Counted from the stretch's first letter, positions 7,263-12,479 are shown. The stretch: 15,965 nt of DNA from Candidatus Hecatellales archaeon ex4484_218 (GCA_002254975.1 NJEB01000053.1:1-15965), one strand, 5' to 3'. Program-made: numbers and translations. The notes: generated from the sequence alone by a model not told the origin.

Positions 7263-7284
7263 CTTAAATATGTGCATATGCACA
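7263..7284 (+). promoter_or_regulatory. TATA box plus perfect 14-base palindromic operator (TGTGCATATGCACA)
   Basis: CTTAAATA (7263-7270) is followed directly by TGTGCATATGCACA (7271-7284), a perfect dyad. It precedes the Trp-rich gene pair, with AGGTGA (7294-7299) and ATG 7305 downstream. A repressor bound here would cover the transcription start area. It matches the operator at 6871-6882 in both sequence and placement, offset by one base. Confidence 0.75.
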
Positions 7285-7304
7285 AATTATCTTAGGTGAA
7301 AAAA

Positions 7305-7526
7305 ATGGCATGGGGATGGTTTGGTAGAGGAAGAGGAGGATGGTCTGGTCCTTGGCCAGGTAGAGGACCGTGGAGTTGGCTTCCACCATGGCAAAGACCA
7401 GGATGGTGGTTTGGTAGAGGCTGGTGTTGGTGGTTTTTAGCTCCTTACATTCTAGGAACTTATGGTTTACCCTACTCATCCTATCCAGGACCCTATGGAT
7501 ATTCCCCATACTATCCTAGGTGGTGA
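7305..7526 (+). CDS. Trp/Gly/Tyr-rich small protein, DUF5320-like
   Basis: 73-residue protein of extreme composition: 13 Trp and 8 Tyr, with many Gly, Pro and Arg. The first half repeats GRG, PW and WFGRG units (WFGRG at 4-9 with its preceding residue, and again at 35-39) and has W34-W35 and W42-W43 pairs. The second half is a PYSSYPGPYGYSPYYPRW-like tail. C41 is the only Cys. It resembles the Gly/Trp-rich N-terminal part of DUF5320 proteins but lacks the coiled-coil end seen in its neighbours at 7533 and 8504. I prefer ATG 7305, placed 5 bases after AGGTGA; an in-frame GTG at 7296 overlaps that site. Function is unknown; the context suggests it works with Nitro_FeMo-Co proteins and MinD ATPases. 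Confidence 0.75.
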   Translation: MAWGWFGRGRGGWSGPWPGRGPWSWLPPWQRPGWWFGRGWCWWFLAPYILGTYGLPYSSYPGPYGYSPYYPRW

Positions 7527-7527
7527 T
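7519..7527 (+). promoter_or_regulatory. Strong ribosome-binding site overlapping the upstream stop codon
   Basis: GGTGGTGAT differs by one base from the archaeal optimum GGAGGTGAT and lies 5 bases before ATG 7533. It contains the TGA stop (7524-7526) of the upstream Trp-rich gene, so the two genes are probably translationally coupled. Confidence 0.6.
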
Positions 7528-7532
7528 AGATT

Positions 7533-8027
7533 ATGGGTTACCGTTGGAGAAGAATGTATTATCTAACAGGTTTACCTGGTTGGCTTAGATTTGGATATTC
7601 ACCAGGTTGGCTTGGACGTTCCCCAACAGGACTTCCACCCACAGCACAATGGTTAATCCAAAGTGGATTAATTCCTCAACCAACCCAACAATCTCCGGTA
7701 AATCCCTATCCAACTCAACAGCCTCCAATATTTCCCTATCAAACTAAAGAACAAGAAAAACAATTCTTGGAGCAACAAGCAAAAACTTTAGAATCTCAAC
7801 TAGAATTTTTAAGAAGAAGACTTGAGGAACTAAAAAGAGGTTCAACTCAAACAGTAGATTATTCTGTACCATTCATGCCTTTTGGTTATCCAACTGCCTA
7901 TACGCCTACACCTGAAGAAGAATTAGCATCTCTCGAAGAATATAGAAAACAGCTGGATGAAGAAGTTAAAGGTGTAGATGCACGAATAGAGGAACTTAGA
8001 AAACTTTTAGCCAAAAAGAAAACCTAA
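7533..8027 (+). CDS. DUF5320-like protein with Pro/Gln linker and two coiled coils
   Basis: 164 residues in four parts. The N-terminal part (1-30) is aromatic and Gly-rich (GLPGWLRFGYSPGWLG). It is followed by a Pro/Gln/Thr linker with PTQQ units at about 50-70, a first coiled coil at about 71-102 (EKQFLEQQAKTLESQLEFL), and an aromatic linker (VPFMPFGYPTAYTPTP). A second coiled coil at about 127-163 begins EEELASLEEYRKQLDEE. The EEELA-LE pattern is also found at the end of the 8504 product, so the two are paralogues. There are no cysteines. It has no signal peptide or membrane helix; I infer a cytoplasmic scaffold, but function is not known. It is coupled to the preceding Trp-rich gene. Confidence 0.8.
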   Translation: MGYRWRRMYYLTGLPGWLRFGYSPGWLGRSPTGLPPTAQWLIQSGLIPQPTQQSPVNPYPTQQPPIFPYQTKEQEKQFLEQQAKTLESQLEFLRRRLEELKRGSTQTVDYSVPFMPFGYPTAYTPTPEEELASLEEYRKQLDEEVKGVDARIEELRKLLAKKKT

Positions 8028-8033
8028 CTTTAC

Positions 8034-8062
8034 GAAATTTAAAAAATTTCCATCTATTTTTT
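8034..8062 (+). terminator. Possible terminator: short AT hairpin then T-tract
   Basis: GAAATTT (8034-8040) and AAATTTC (8044-8050) are complementary around AAA. A run of six T (8057-8062) follows. It lies in the 61-base gap after the coiled-coil gene. The AT-only sequence could equally contain the TATA element for the gene at 8089. Confidence 0.4.
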
Positions 8063-8088
8063 GGAAAAAATTTTGGAGTTGAGAAATT

Positions 8089-8433
8089 TTGAAAACTAAA
8101 AAAATTAGGGTTGCTCTTCCAACAAATGGTGAAAAAGGTTTAGAAGATACTGTTTCCAATGTTTTTGGAAGAGCAAATACTTTTACGGTTGTTGATGTTG
8201 TTGATGGAAAAATAAAAAATGTTAAGATTCTAAAAAATTTTGCTTCAGGTTATAGTTCAGGTGTTGGTCCTGTTGTTGTTAAGATGCTTGCAGATTCAGG
8301 TGTTAAAATGGTTATTGCTGGTGAAATTGGACCAGGAGCAACAACTCTCCTAGAACAATACAAGATTGATAAAGTTGAGGTTAAACCTGGTTTAACTGTT
8401 AGTGAAGCCATAAAAAATGTTGGGTTAGCTTAA
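8089..8433 (+). CDS. Nitro_FeMo-Co (NifX/MTH1175-like) domain protein 2, no cysteines
   Basis: 114-residue PF02579-type protein, and the most stripped-down of the three paralogues here. It opens KKIRVALPTNGEKGLEDTVSNVFGRANTFTVVD, in which FGRA replaces the FGRC of paralogue 1. It continues VVVKMLADSGVKMVIAGEIGPGATTLL and ends with TVSEAIKNVGLA. It contains neither Cys nor His, so any metal cluster would have to be held by other groups or by partners, as is argued for the orange protein cluster, which is bound non-covalently. The start is TTG 8089, with GGAG 11 bases upstream (a weak fit). No TGCACA operator is visible in front of it. Confidence 0.87.
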   Translation: MKTKKIRVALPTNGEKGLEDTVSNVFGRANTFTVVDVVDGKIKNVKILKNFASGYSSGVGPVVVKMLADSGVKMVIAGEIGPGATTLLEQYKIDKVEVKPGLTVSEAIKNVGLA

Positions 8434-8441
8434 TTGGAGAA

Positions 8442-8464
8442 AAATATATTTCATGAAATGCACA
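8442..8464 (+). promoter_or_regulatory. TATA box with operator half-site upstream of the WWW protein gene
   Basis: AAATATATT (8442-8450) is a good TATA box. ATGCACA (8458-8464) is identical to the right half of the 7271-7284 palindrome and lies at a similar distance from the TATA box. The left half is not recognisable. This could be a degenerate operator or a lower-affinity site. Confidence 0.5.
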
Positions 8465-8503
8465 TAATCACATTAGTCAACCACAAATAGAGTGGTGGTC
8501 AAA

Positions 8504-8800
8504 ATGCCTTTTGGTTTAGGTCCCTGGGGTTGGTTTTTATTTCCTTACATCTACAGCTACACTACACCATATTATGGTTGGACTTATCCTTGGTTTATTG
8601 ATTGGTGGTGGAGATGTAGATGGTTCCCATGGTTACCAAGATGGTGGTGGACAGGGATCTATGGACCAATAACACCTTGGGGTTGGTTTTCACCGACAAT
8701 TTCCAGAGAAGAAGAATTAGCAATGCTTGAAGACCAAGCAAAAATGCTGGAAAAGGAGCTTGAAGATACAAGAAGGAGACTTGAAGAATTTAAAAAATAG
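8504..8800 (+). CDS. Trp-rich DUF5320-like protein with C-terminal coiled coil
   Basis: 98 residues from ATG 8504, with GGTGGT (8494-8499) as ribosome-binding site; an in-frame GTG at 8492 would overlap it. The first about 65 residues hold 14 Trp, including two Trp triplets (IDWWWRCRW and PRWWWTG), and many Tyr, Phe and Pro. The rest is a charged helix, REEELAMLEDQAKMLEKELE, then TRRRLEEFKK, typical of the coiled-coil end of DUF5320 proteins. The single Cys is in the RCRW segment. The Trp block has too many Pro and Arg to be an ordinary membrane helix. Role unknown; it heads the run of genes that includes the third Nitro_FeMo-Co gene and the ATPases. Confidence 0.8.
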   Translation: MPFGLGPWGWFLFPYIYSYTTPYYGWTYPWFIDWWWRCRWFPWLPRWWWTGIYGPITPWGWFSPTISREEELAMLEDQAKMLEKELEDTRRRLEEFKK

Positions 8801-8822
8801 AATTTTTTAGTTTTTACCTAAA

Positions 8823-9287
8823 ATGGTTGAGGTTAAAACCTTGATGGATTTTGAACTTGAGGAAATAAAAAGAAAAAAATTGTTGAAGATGACTTATGGT
8901 TCTGAGGGAAGAAAAGGTTTAAGGGTTTGTGTTCCAACCTATGGTTGGAAGGGCTTAGATGATTATGTTTGTGAGCATTTTGGTAGAGCACCAACCTTTA
9001 CAGTTGTAGATTTATCCAGTAAAAAGGTGGAAGTAGTTCCTAATACAAGCCAACATATGGGCGGTATGGGTTATCCTCCGGAAATAATGCAAAATCTTGG
9101 AGTTGAAGTAATCATTTGTTCAAGTTTAGGTCCTAGAGCTATTAAAATGTTTGAACAATTTGGAATTGAGGTTTATGTAGGAGCATCAGGAACTGTTAAA
9201 GAAGCTATCCAAGCATGGCAAGCAGGTAAACTTCAAATGGCTACTGATGAAAATGCATGTAAAATGCATAAACATCAAAAATTTTAA
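8823..9287 (+). CDS. Nitro_FeMo-Co (MTH1175-like) domain protein 3, with Cys/His-rich tail
   Basis: 154 residues. A charged helical extension (about 1-30, DFELEEIKRKKLLKM) precedes the PF02579 domain: GLRVCVPTYGWKGLDDYVCEHFGRAPTFTVVD (32-63), then VEVIICSSLGPRAIKMFEQFG and GTVKEAIQAWQAGKL. The end, ATDENACKMHKHQKF, is characteristic of an archaeal/anaerobe subgroup of this family as I recall it. Potential metal ligands are C36, C50, H52, H78, C99, C146, H149 and H151, in sharp contrast with paralogue 2. The start is ATG 8823 without an obvious ribosome-binding site, 22 bases after the Trp-rich gene, so co-transcription is likely. Confidence 0.9.
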   Translation: MVEVKTLMDFELEEIKRKKLLKMTYGSEGRKGLRVCVPTYGWKGLDDYVCEHFGRAPTFTVVDLSSKKVEVVPNTSQHMGGMGYPPEIMQNLGVEVIICSSLGPRAIKMFEQFGIEVYVGASGTVKEAIQAWQAGKLQMATDENACKMHKHQKF

Positions 9288-9290
9288 ACC

Positions 9291-9307
9291 CCAAAACAAT
9301 TTTTTGG
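9291..9307 (+). terminator. Weak hairpin/T-tract after Nitro_FeMo-Co gene 3
   Basis: CCAAAA and TTTTGG can pair around a CAATT loop, and the region includes six T bases. It lies in the 33-base gap before the MinD gene. It may cause partial termination; the stem is only 6 bp. Confidence 0.3.
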
Positions 9308-9320
9308 TTAAAAGTGTTAG

Positions 9321-10160
9321 TTGATGATCATTTCAATTGCTAGCGGTAAAGGTGGAACAGGTAAAACTCTTGTTGCTGTAAGTTTAGCTTTATCCATAGA
9401 AAATGTTCAATTTTTAGATTGTGATGTTGAAGAGCCTAACAGCCATATCTTCTTAAAACCAAAAATTTTGGAAAGAAAATCTGTTTATGTTTCTATTCCA
9501 AAAATTGATGAAAATCTTTGTAACCATTGTAAAAAATGCTCAGAATTTTGTGAATATAATGCAATTGTAGTAGTTCCAAATAAAACAATAGTTTTTCCGG
9601 AACTATGCCATAATTGTGGAGGATGTATGCTTGTTTGCCCTCAAAAAGCTATTAGTGAAGAGGAGAAAAAAATTGGTGTTGTTGAAAAAGGGTTTGCTGA
9701 AAACTTAGAATTTGTTGGTGGAAGATTAACTGTTGGGGAACCTAGACCAATCCCAGTAATAGACAAGGTAAAAAATGAAATTTTACCCAATAAAAACGTA
9801 ATCATTGATTCTCCTCCAGGGACTTCATGTCCGGTTATTGCATCCATTTATGGTTGTGATTATTGTATTCTTGTAACTGAACCAACACCCTTTGGTTTAC
9901 ATGACCTAAAACTTATGGTTGAAACAGTTAAAAAAATGAACATTAAATTTGGCGTAATTGTTAATAAAGCAGGGCTGGGAAATAAGGAAGTATACAAATA
10001 TTGTAGAGAAGAAAAAATTCCAATTTTGCTTGAAATCCCCTACAGTAGAAGGATAGCTGAACTTTACTCGTCAGGGATACCCTTTATTAAGGAGATAAAA
10101 GAATGGAAAAATAAGTTTTTAAGTCTTTTTAAAGATTTAAAGGAGAGTTTAACTAGTTGA
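9321..10160 (+). CDS. MinD/Mrp-type ATPase with inserted 2x[4Fe-4S] ferredoxin domain
   Basis: 279-residue P-loop ATPase of the MinD superfamily that carries a ferredoxin insert, common in anaerobe clusters with orange-protein-like genes. The deviant Walker A is GKGGTGKT (9-16). The FLDCDVEEPN switch is at 31-40. Two [4Fe-4S] motifs follow: C67-C70-C73-C77 and C96-C99-C102-C106. The DSPPGTSCPV motif is at 163-172, and VTEPTPFGLHDL at 185-196. It ends with IPYSRRIAELYSSGIPFIKEI. All expected elements are present, so it should be active, probably in metal-sulfur-cluster transfer or positioning. The start is TTG 9321 or ATG 9324. Its stop overlaps the start of the next ATPase gene. Confidence 0.93.
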   Translation: MMIISIASGKGGTGKTLVAVSLALSIENVQFLDCDVEEPNSHIFLKPKILERKSVYVSIPKIDENLCNHCKKCSEFCEYNAIVVVPNKTIVFPELCHNCGGCMLVCPQKAISEEEKKIGVVEKGFAENLEFVGGRLTVGEPRPIPVIDKVKNEILPNKNVIIDSPPGTSCPVIASIYGCDYCILVTEPTPFGLHDLKLMVETVKKMNIKFGVIVNKAGLGNKEVYKYCREEKIPILLEIPYSRRIAELYSSGIPFIKEIKEWKNKFLSLFKDLKESLTS

Positions 10161-10441
10161 AGCAAATTGTTGTTTTAAGTAGTAAAGGCGGCACTGGAAA
10201 AACAACTTTTGCTGCTTCTTTTGCAGCTTTAAGCCAAAACATTGTTGTAGCTGATTGTGATGTTGATGTTGCTGGTCTTCACTTACTTTTAAAACCTGAA
10301 AAAGCAAAGTTTAAACAAGAATTTACAGGCTCAAAATTGGCTTTTATCAATAAAACCTTATGTGTTGAACGTGAAGAATGTGAAGCTTCAAGAGGAATAA
10401 AATTAATATGGGAGAAAGTTTTAGATTTTTTGAAGGATTAA
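10157..10441 (+). CDS. MinD-type ATPase reduced to 94 residues by an internal in-frame loss
   Basis: Residues 1-66 match the beginning of a ferredoxin-bearing MinD ATPase: KQIVVLSSKGGTGKTTF with the deviant Walker A (10-16), VADCDVDVAGLHLLLKPE, and the FINKTLC that normally opens the ferredoxin insert. After C69 and C75 it runs directly into SRGIKLIWEKVLDFLKD, which looks like the family's normal C-terminus. About 190-200 residues, including both cluster motifs and the D-x-P-P-G motif, are thus missing. The TTG start overlaps the upstream TGA (TTGA). It might be a degraded paralogue, a regulator that dimerises with the full ATPase, or an assembly deletion. Full clusters usually carry two complete ATPases side by side. 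Confidence 0.75.
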   Translation: MKQIVVLSSKGGTGKTTFAASFAALSQNIVVADCDVDVAGLHLLLKPEKAKFKQEFTGSKLAFINKTLCVEREECEASRGIKLIWEKVLDFLKD

Positions 10442-10530
10442 GCAAAAGTCTAATATGTTTATTTTAAGTTTTTAATCATTATAAAATTTAAATCATATTT
10501 TAAAAGAAGAATTTGGTTGCGTGAAACTTT

Positions 10531-10848
10531 ATGTGGAAATGGAGTCGCCGTTGGCGTGGGCCTGGTAGGCCTATGAAACCTAGATTTATAAATGTGCAAC
10601 CCAAAGTTATCCAGTTTGTACCTTTAAACCCGGGTGGTTCTCCTATGTTTGAAACAAACCCTATTTACATGACTTTTGATGAATTTGAGGCTTTTAGGCT
10701 TATATTTTATGAAGGTTTAACCCAAGAGGAGGCTGCTAAAAGAATGGGAGTTTCAAGAGGAACTGTTTGGAGATGTTTAGATAATGCTAGAAAAAAAATT
10801 GCTTCAATGCTTGCTGAAAACAGAAGCTTAATCATTACAACTGAATAA
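10531..10848 (+). CDS. DUF134 (UPF0251) helix-turn-helix protein, candidate cluster regulator
   Basis: 105-residue member of the DUF134 family (COG1342), predicted DNA-binding proteins. The core is typical: IYMTFDEFEAFRLIFYEGL (47-65), TQEEAAKRMGVSRGTVWRCLDNARKKIASML (66-96) containing the sigma-like helix-turn-helix, and the short LIITTE end. The N-terminus, MWKWSRRWRGPGRPMKPR, is Trp/Arg/Gly-rich and echoes the DUF5320 neighbours. The Cys residues often found near the N-terminus of bacterial members are absent; the only Cys is in WRCLDN. It lies 89 bases after the small ATPase, with AT-rich TATA-like sequence around 10478-10497. Binding to the TGTGCA...TGCACA operators is my inference from co-location only. 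Confidence 0.88.
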   Translation: MWKWSRRWRGPGRPMKPRFINVQPKVIQFVPLNPGGSPMFETNPIYMTFDEFEAFRLIFYEGLTQEEAAKRMGVSRGTVWRCLDNARKKIASMLAENRSLIITTE

Positions 10849-10852
10849 ACAA

Positions 10853-11004
10853 TTATTTTTCTTCAAATCTCAAAACTAAAGGTCCCTTATAGCCGCATTC
10901 TTCACAAAAATATTGGGTTGGAGTTAACCATCCATCTAAAGAACTTAGATATATGGAAGAGGATAAACTTCTTTTCCACAAACATGACAATATTCTTTTT
11001 TCAT
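10853..11004 (-). pseudogene. Small zinc-ribbon protein gene, frameshifted
   Basis: On the minus strand, ATG at 11004 reads MKKEYCHVCGKEVYPLPYI and then stops (TAA at 10947-10945). The other half follows in another frame: LSSLDGWLTPTQYFCEECGYKGPLVLRFEEK, ending with TAA at 10855-10853. Joined, they make a 50-residue protein with a C-x2-C...C-x2-C zinc ribbon like small conserved archaeal proteins. Removing one AT from the ATATAT run at 10949-10954 restores one frame (PYLSSLDGW). So it is either a recent dinucleotide expansion, an indel in the assembly, or less likely a programmed shift. The frame is also open upstream of the ATG to about 11056 without a usual start codon. Confidence 0.65.
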
Positions 11005-11073
11005 CTTGGAACACTTAAAATAATATAGTGGTTTAACATTCTTAGGTTTTTCCCAAAAAGTTTAGGTTAAAGG

Positions 11074-11082
11074 TTTATATTT
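11074..11082 (+). promoter_or_regulatory. TATA box for the DNA glycosylase, leaderless start likely
   Basis: TTTATATTT lies about 22 bases before ATG 11100. Archaeal transcription usually begins about 25 bases after the TATA centre, so the transcript should start at or very near the ATG. No ribosome-binding site is present, which agrees with a leaderless mRNA. Confidence 0.55.
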
Positions 11083-11099
11083 AGATCGGTTAAGAAAAG

Positions 11100-11687
11100 A
11101 TGGATAAAATTTTGAAAAGAAGTTTTTATGCAAAAAATACTGTTATTGTTGCTAAAAATTTACTTGGAAAATTTTTAGTTAGAAAAATTGGAGGAAGAAA
11201 ACTTATTGGTAAAATCGTAGAAGTTGAAGCTTATCGTGGATTTGACGACCCTGCAAGCCATGCATACCATGGGAAAACAAGTCGAAACTGGTTAATGTTT
11301 GGTAAGCCAGGATATGCATATATTTACTTTATCTATGGGAACCATTATTGTTTAAACATAACAACAGAAAAAGAAGGTTTTCCTGGTGCTGTTTTAATCA
11401 GAGCTTTAGAACCAGTTAAAGGTATAGATTTAATGAAAAAGTTTAGGAAAGCATCCAAACTAAAAAATTTAACTAACGGTCCAGGTAAACTTACCCAAGC
11501 ACTTAGGATCACAAAAAAGCTTAATGGTTTAGACTTAACAAAAGAAGATGGGCTTTATGTTTGTTCCGGTCAAAAGAAAGAAAATTTTGAGGTTGTTTCA
11601 ACCTATAGGGTTGGAATAAAAGTTGGTTTAGATAAACTTTGGAGGTTTTATATTAAAAATAATAGGTTTGTTTCAACAATCAACTAG
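11100..11687 (+). CDS. DNA-3-methyladenine glycosylase (AAG/MPG family)
   Basis: Monofunctional base-excision enzyme that removes alkylated purines (3-methyladenine, hypoxanthine in some members) from DNA. The 195 residues fit the AAG fold: LLGKFLVRK, then IVEVEAYRGFDDPASHAYHGKTSRN with the general-base Glu at 43, Tyr 45 and the flipped-base-binding His 54, all aligning with human AAG E125, Y127 and H136. MFGKPGYAYIYFIYGNHYCLNI (66-87) contains the intercalating-Tyr region, and VLIRALEPVKG and LTNGPGKLTQAL follow. It starts at ATG 11100 and probably has its own promoter. Its stop abuts the stop of the convergent protease gene with no spacer, so the two transcripts must overlap. Confidence 0.93.
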   Translation: MDKILKRSFYAKNTVIVAKNLLGKFLVRKIGGRKLIGKIVEVEAYRGFDDPASHAYHGKTSRNWLMFGKPGYAYIYFIYGNHYCLNITTEKEGFPGAVLIRALEPVKGIDLMKKFRKASKLKNLTNGPGKLTQALRITKKLNGLDLTKEDGLYVCSGQKKENFEVVSTYRVGIKVGLDKLWRFYIKNNRFVSTIN

Positions 11688-12479
11688 TTAAATTAACCCT
11701 ATTGCTCTTAAAAATCTTTGTTTTGGATTCATAGTTGAAGACACAACAATATGAAATGTTAAACCAGCCATTGTTGATGCTTCATCCAAAGCTTTTTTCA
11801 TATCTCCCACTTCATCAGCCAAACCTAACTTAACAGCCTCCCAACCATAAAAAACTTTTCCAGACTTTAATTCTTCCAAAACTTCAGAACTTAAATTTCT
11901 GTTTTCCTTTATATCTCTAACGATTTTTTCAAATATTTTGTTAACCTCATCTTGGATTGCAGCTTTTTCCTCTTCTGTTGGGGACCTCCATGGTGCACCA
12001 AATTCTTTTTCTTTACTTGTACTCCAAACCCAAACTTTTATTCCTTGTTTTTCATAGTATTTTGTTAAGTCAACCCAAACAGCTAAAACACCAATACTTC
12101 CTGTAATAGTGTTATTGTAGGTTATAATTTTTTTAGCAAATGAAGCTATATAATATCCTCCGGATGCACATTCACTACCCATAACTGCAATCAAAGGTTT
12201 AACTTCTCCAACAATTTTAACATATTCGGCAATTTCTATACATGAGTAGGCTATTCCTCCTGGAGTATTAAGATAAAGTATAACTGCTTTAACGTTTGGA
12301 TTGTAAAATGCATCATTTAACTCTGAAACCGTTTTTTGAAAATCATAAATTGGACCTACAATGTTTATTACAACAATTTGGTTTGTGTATCGATAAACAG
12401 AAAATCCTATCCATCCAGCCACTAAAACAATTAAAATTAAACTTACAGCTATTTTTCGATTCAAAATTTTCCCTACCAT
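11688..12479 (-). CDS. sppA: S49-family membrane serine protease (SppA-like signal peptide peptidase)
   Basis: Membrane-anchored protease expected to degrade cleaved signal peptides. The 263-residue protein has one N-terminal transmembrane segment (about 10-29) and an extracytoplasmic S49 domain. The nucleophile is Ser 106 in CASGGYYIAS. The general-base Lys is most likely K158 in TSKEKEFGAP, 52 residues later, as in archaeal and Bacillus SppA (K156 is the other candidate). TPGG (72-75), TGSIGV (126-131) and VFYGWEAVKLGLADEVG (209-225) are family motifs. It is the short single-domain form. It starts with ATG, 24 bases after the MFS gene on the same strand, so the two probably share a transcript. 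Confidence 0.93.
   Translation of the reverse strand: MVGKILNRKIAVSLILIVLVAGWIGFSVYRYTNQIVVINIVGPIYDFQKTVSELNDAFYNPNVKAVILYLNTPGGIAYSCIEIAEYVKIVGEVKPLIAVMGSECASGGYYIASFAKKIITYNNTITGSIGVLAVWVDLTKYYEKQGIKVWVWSTSKEKEFGAPWRSPTEEEKAAIQDEVNKIFEKIVRDIKENRNLSSEVLEELKSGKVFYGWEAVKLGLADEVGDMKKALDEASTMAGLTFHIVVSSTMNPKQRFLRAIGLI

Noticed and set aside
7318..7420. Tandem DNA repeat or CRISPR-like array (GGTTTGGTAGAGG twice)
   Set aside because: The two copies encode repeated WFGRG units within a protein; there is no regular spacing or spacer structure.
7264..7509. Minus-strand open frame opposite the Trp-rich gene
   Set aside because: Trp- and Gly-rich coding (TGG, GGT) leaves the complement free of stops. 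The plus frame has a ribosome-binding site, promoter and operator; the minus frame has none.
6902..9287. Nitrogen fixation island
   Set aside because: PF02579 domains recall NifX/NafY, but no nifH, nifD, nifK, nifB or nifE genes are present, and this domain is widespread in non-fixing anaerobes.
9321..10160. Cell-division MinD or nitrogenase NifH-like protein
   Set aside because: The inserted double [4Fe-4S] ferredoxin motif and the cluster context separate it from septum-site MinD, and NifH Cys ligands are not seen.
10849..11099. Non-coding RNA or tRNA in the 251-base gap
   Set aside because: No cloverleaf or GC-rich structured segment is visible; the gap is explained by the frameshifted zinc-ribbon gene and the glycosylase promoter.
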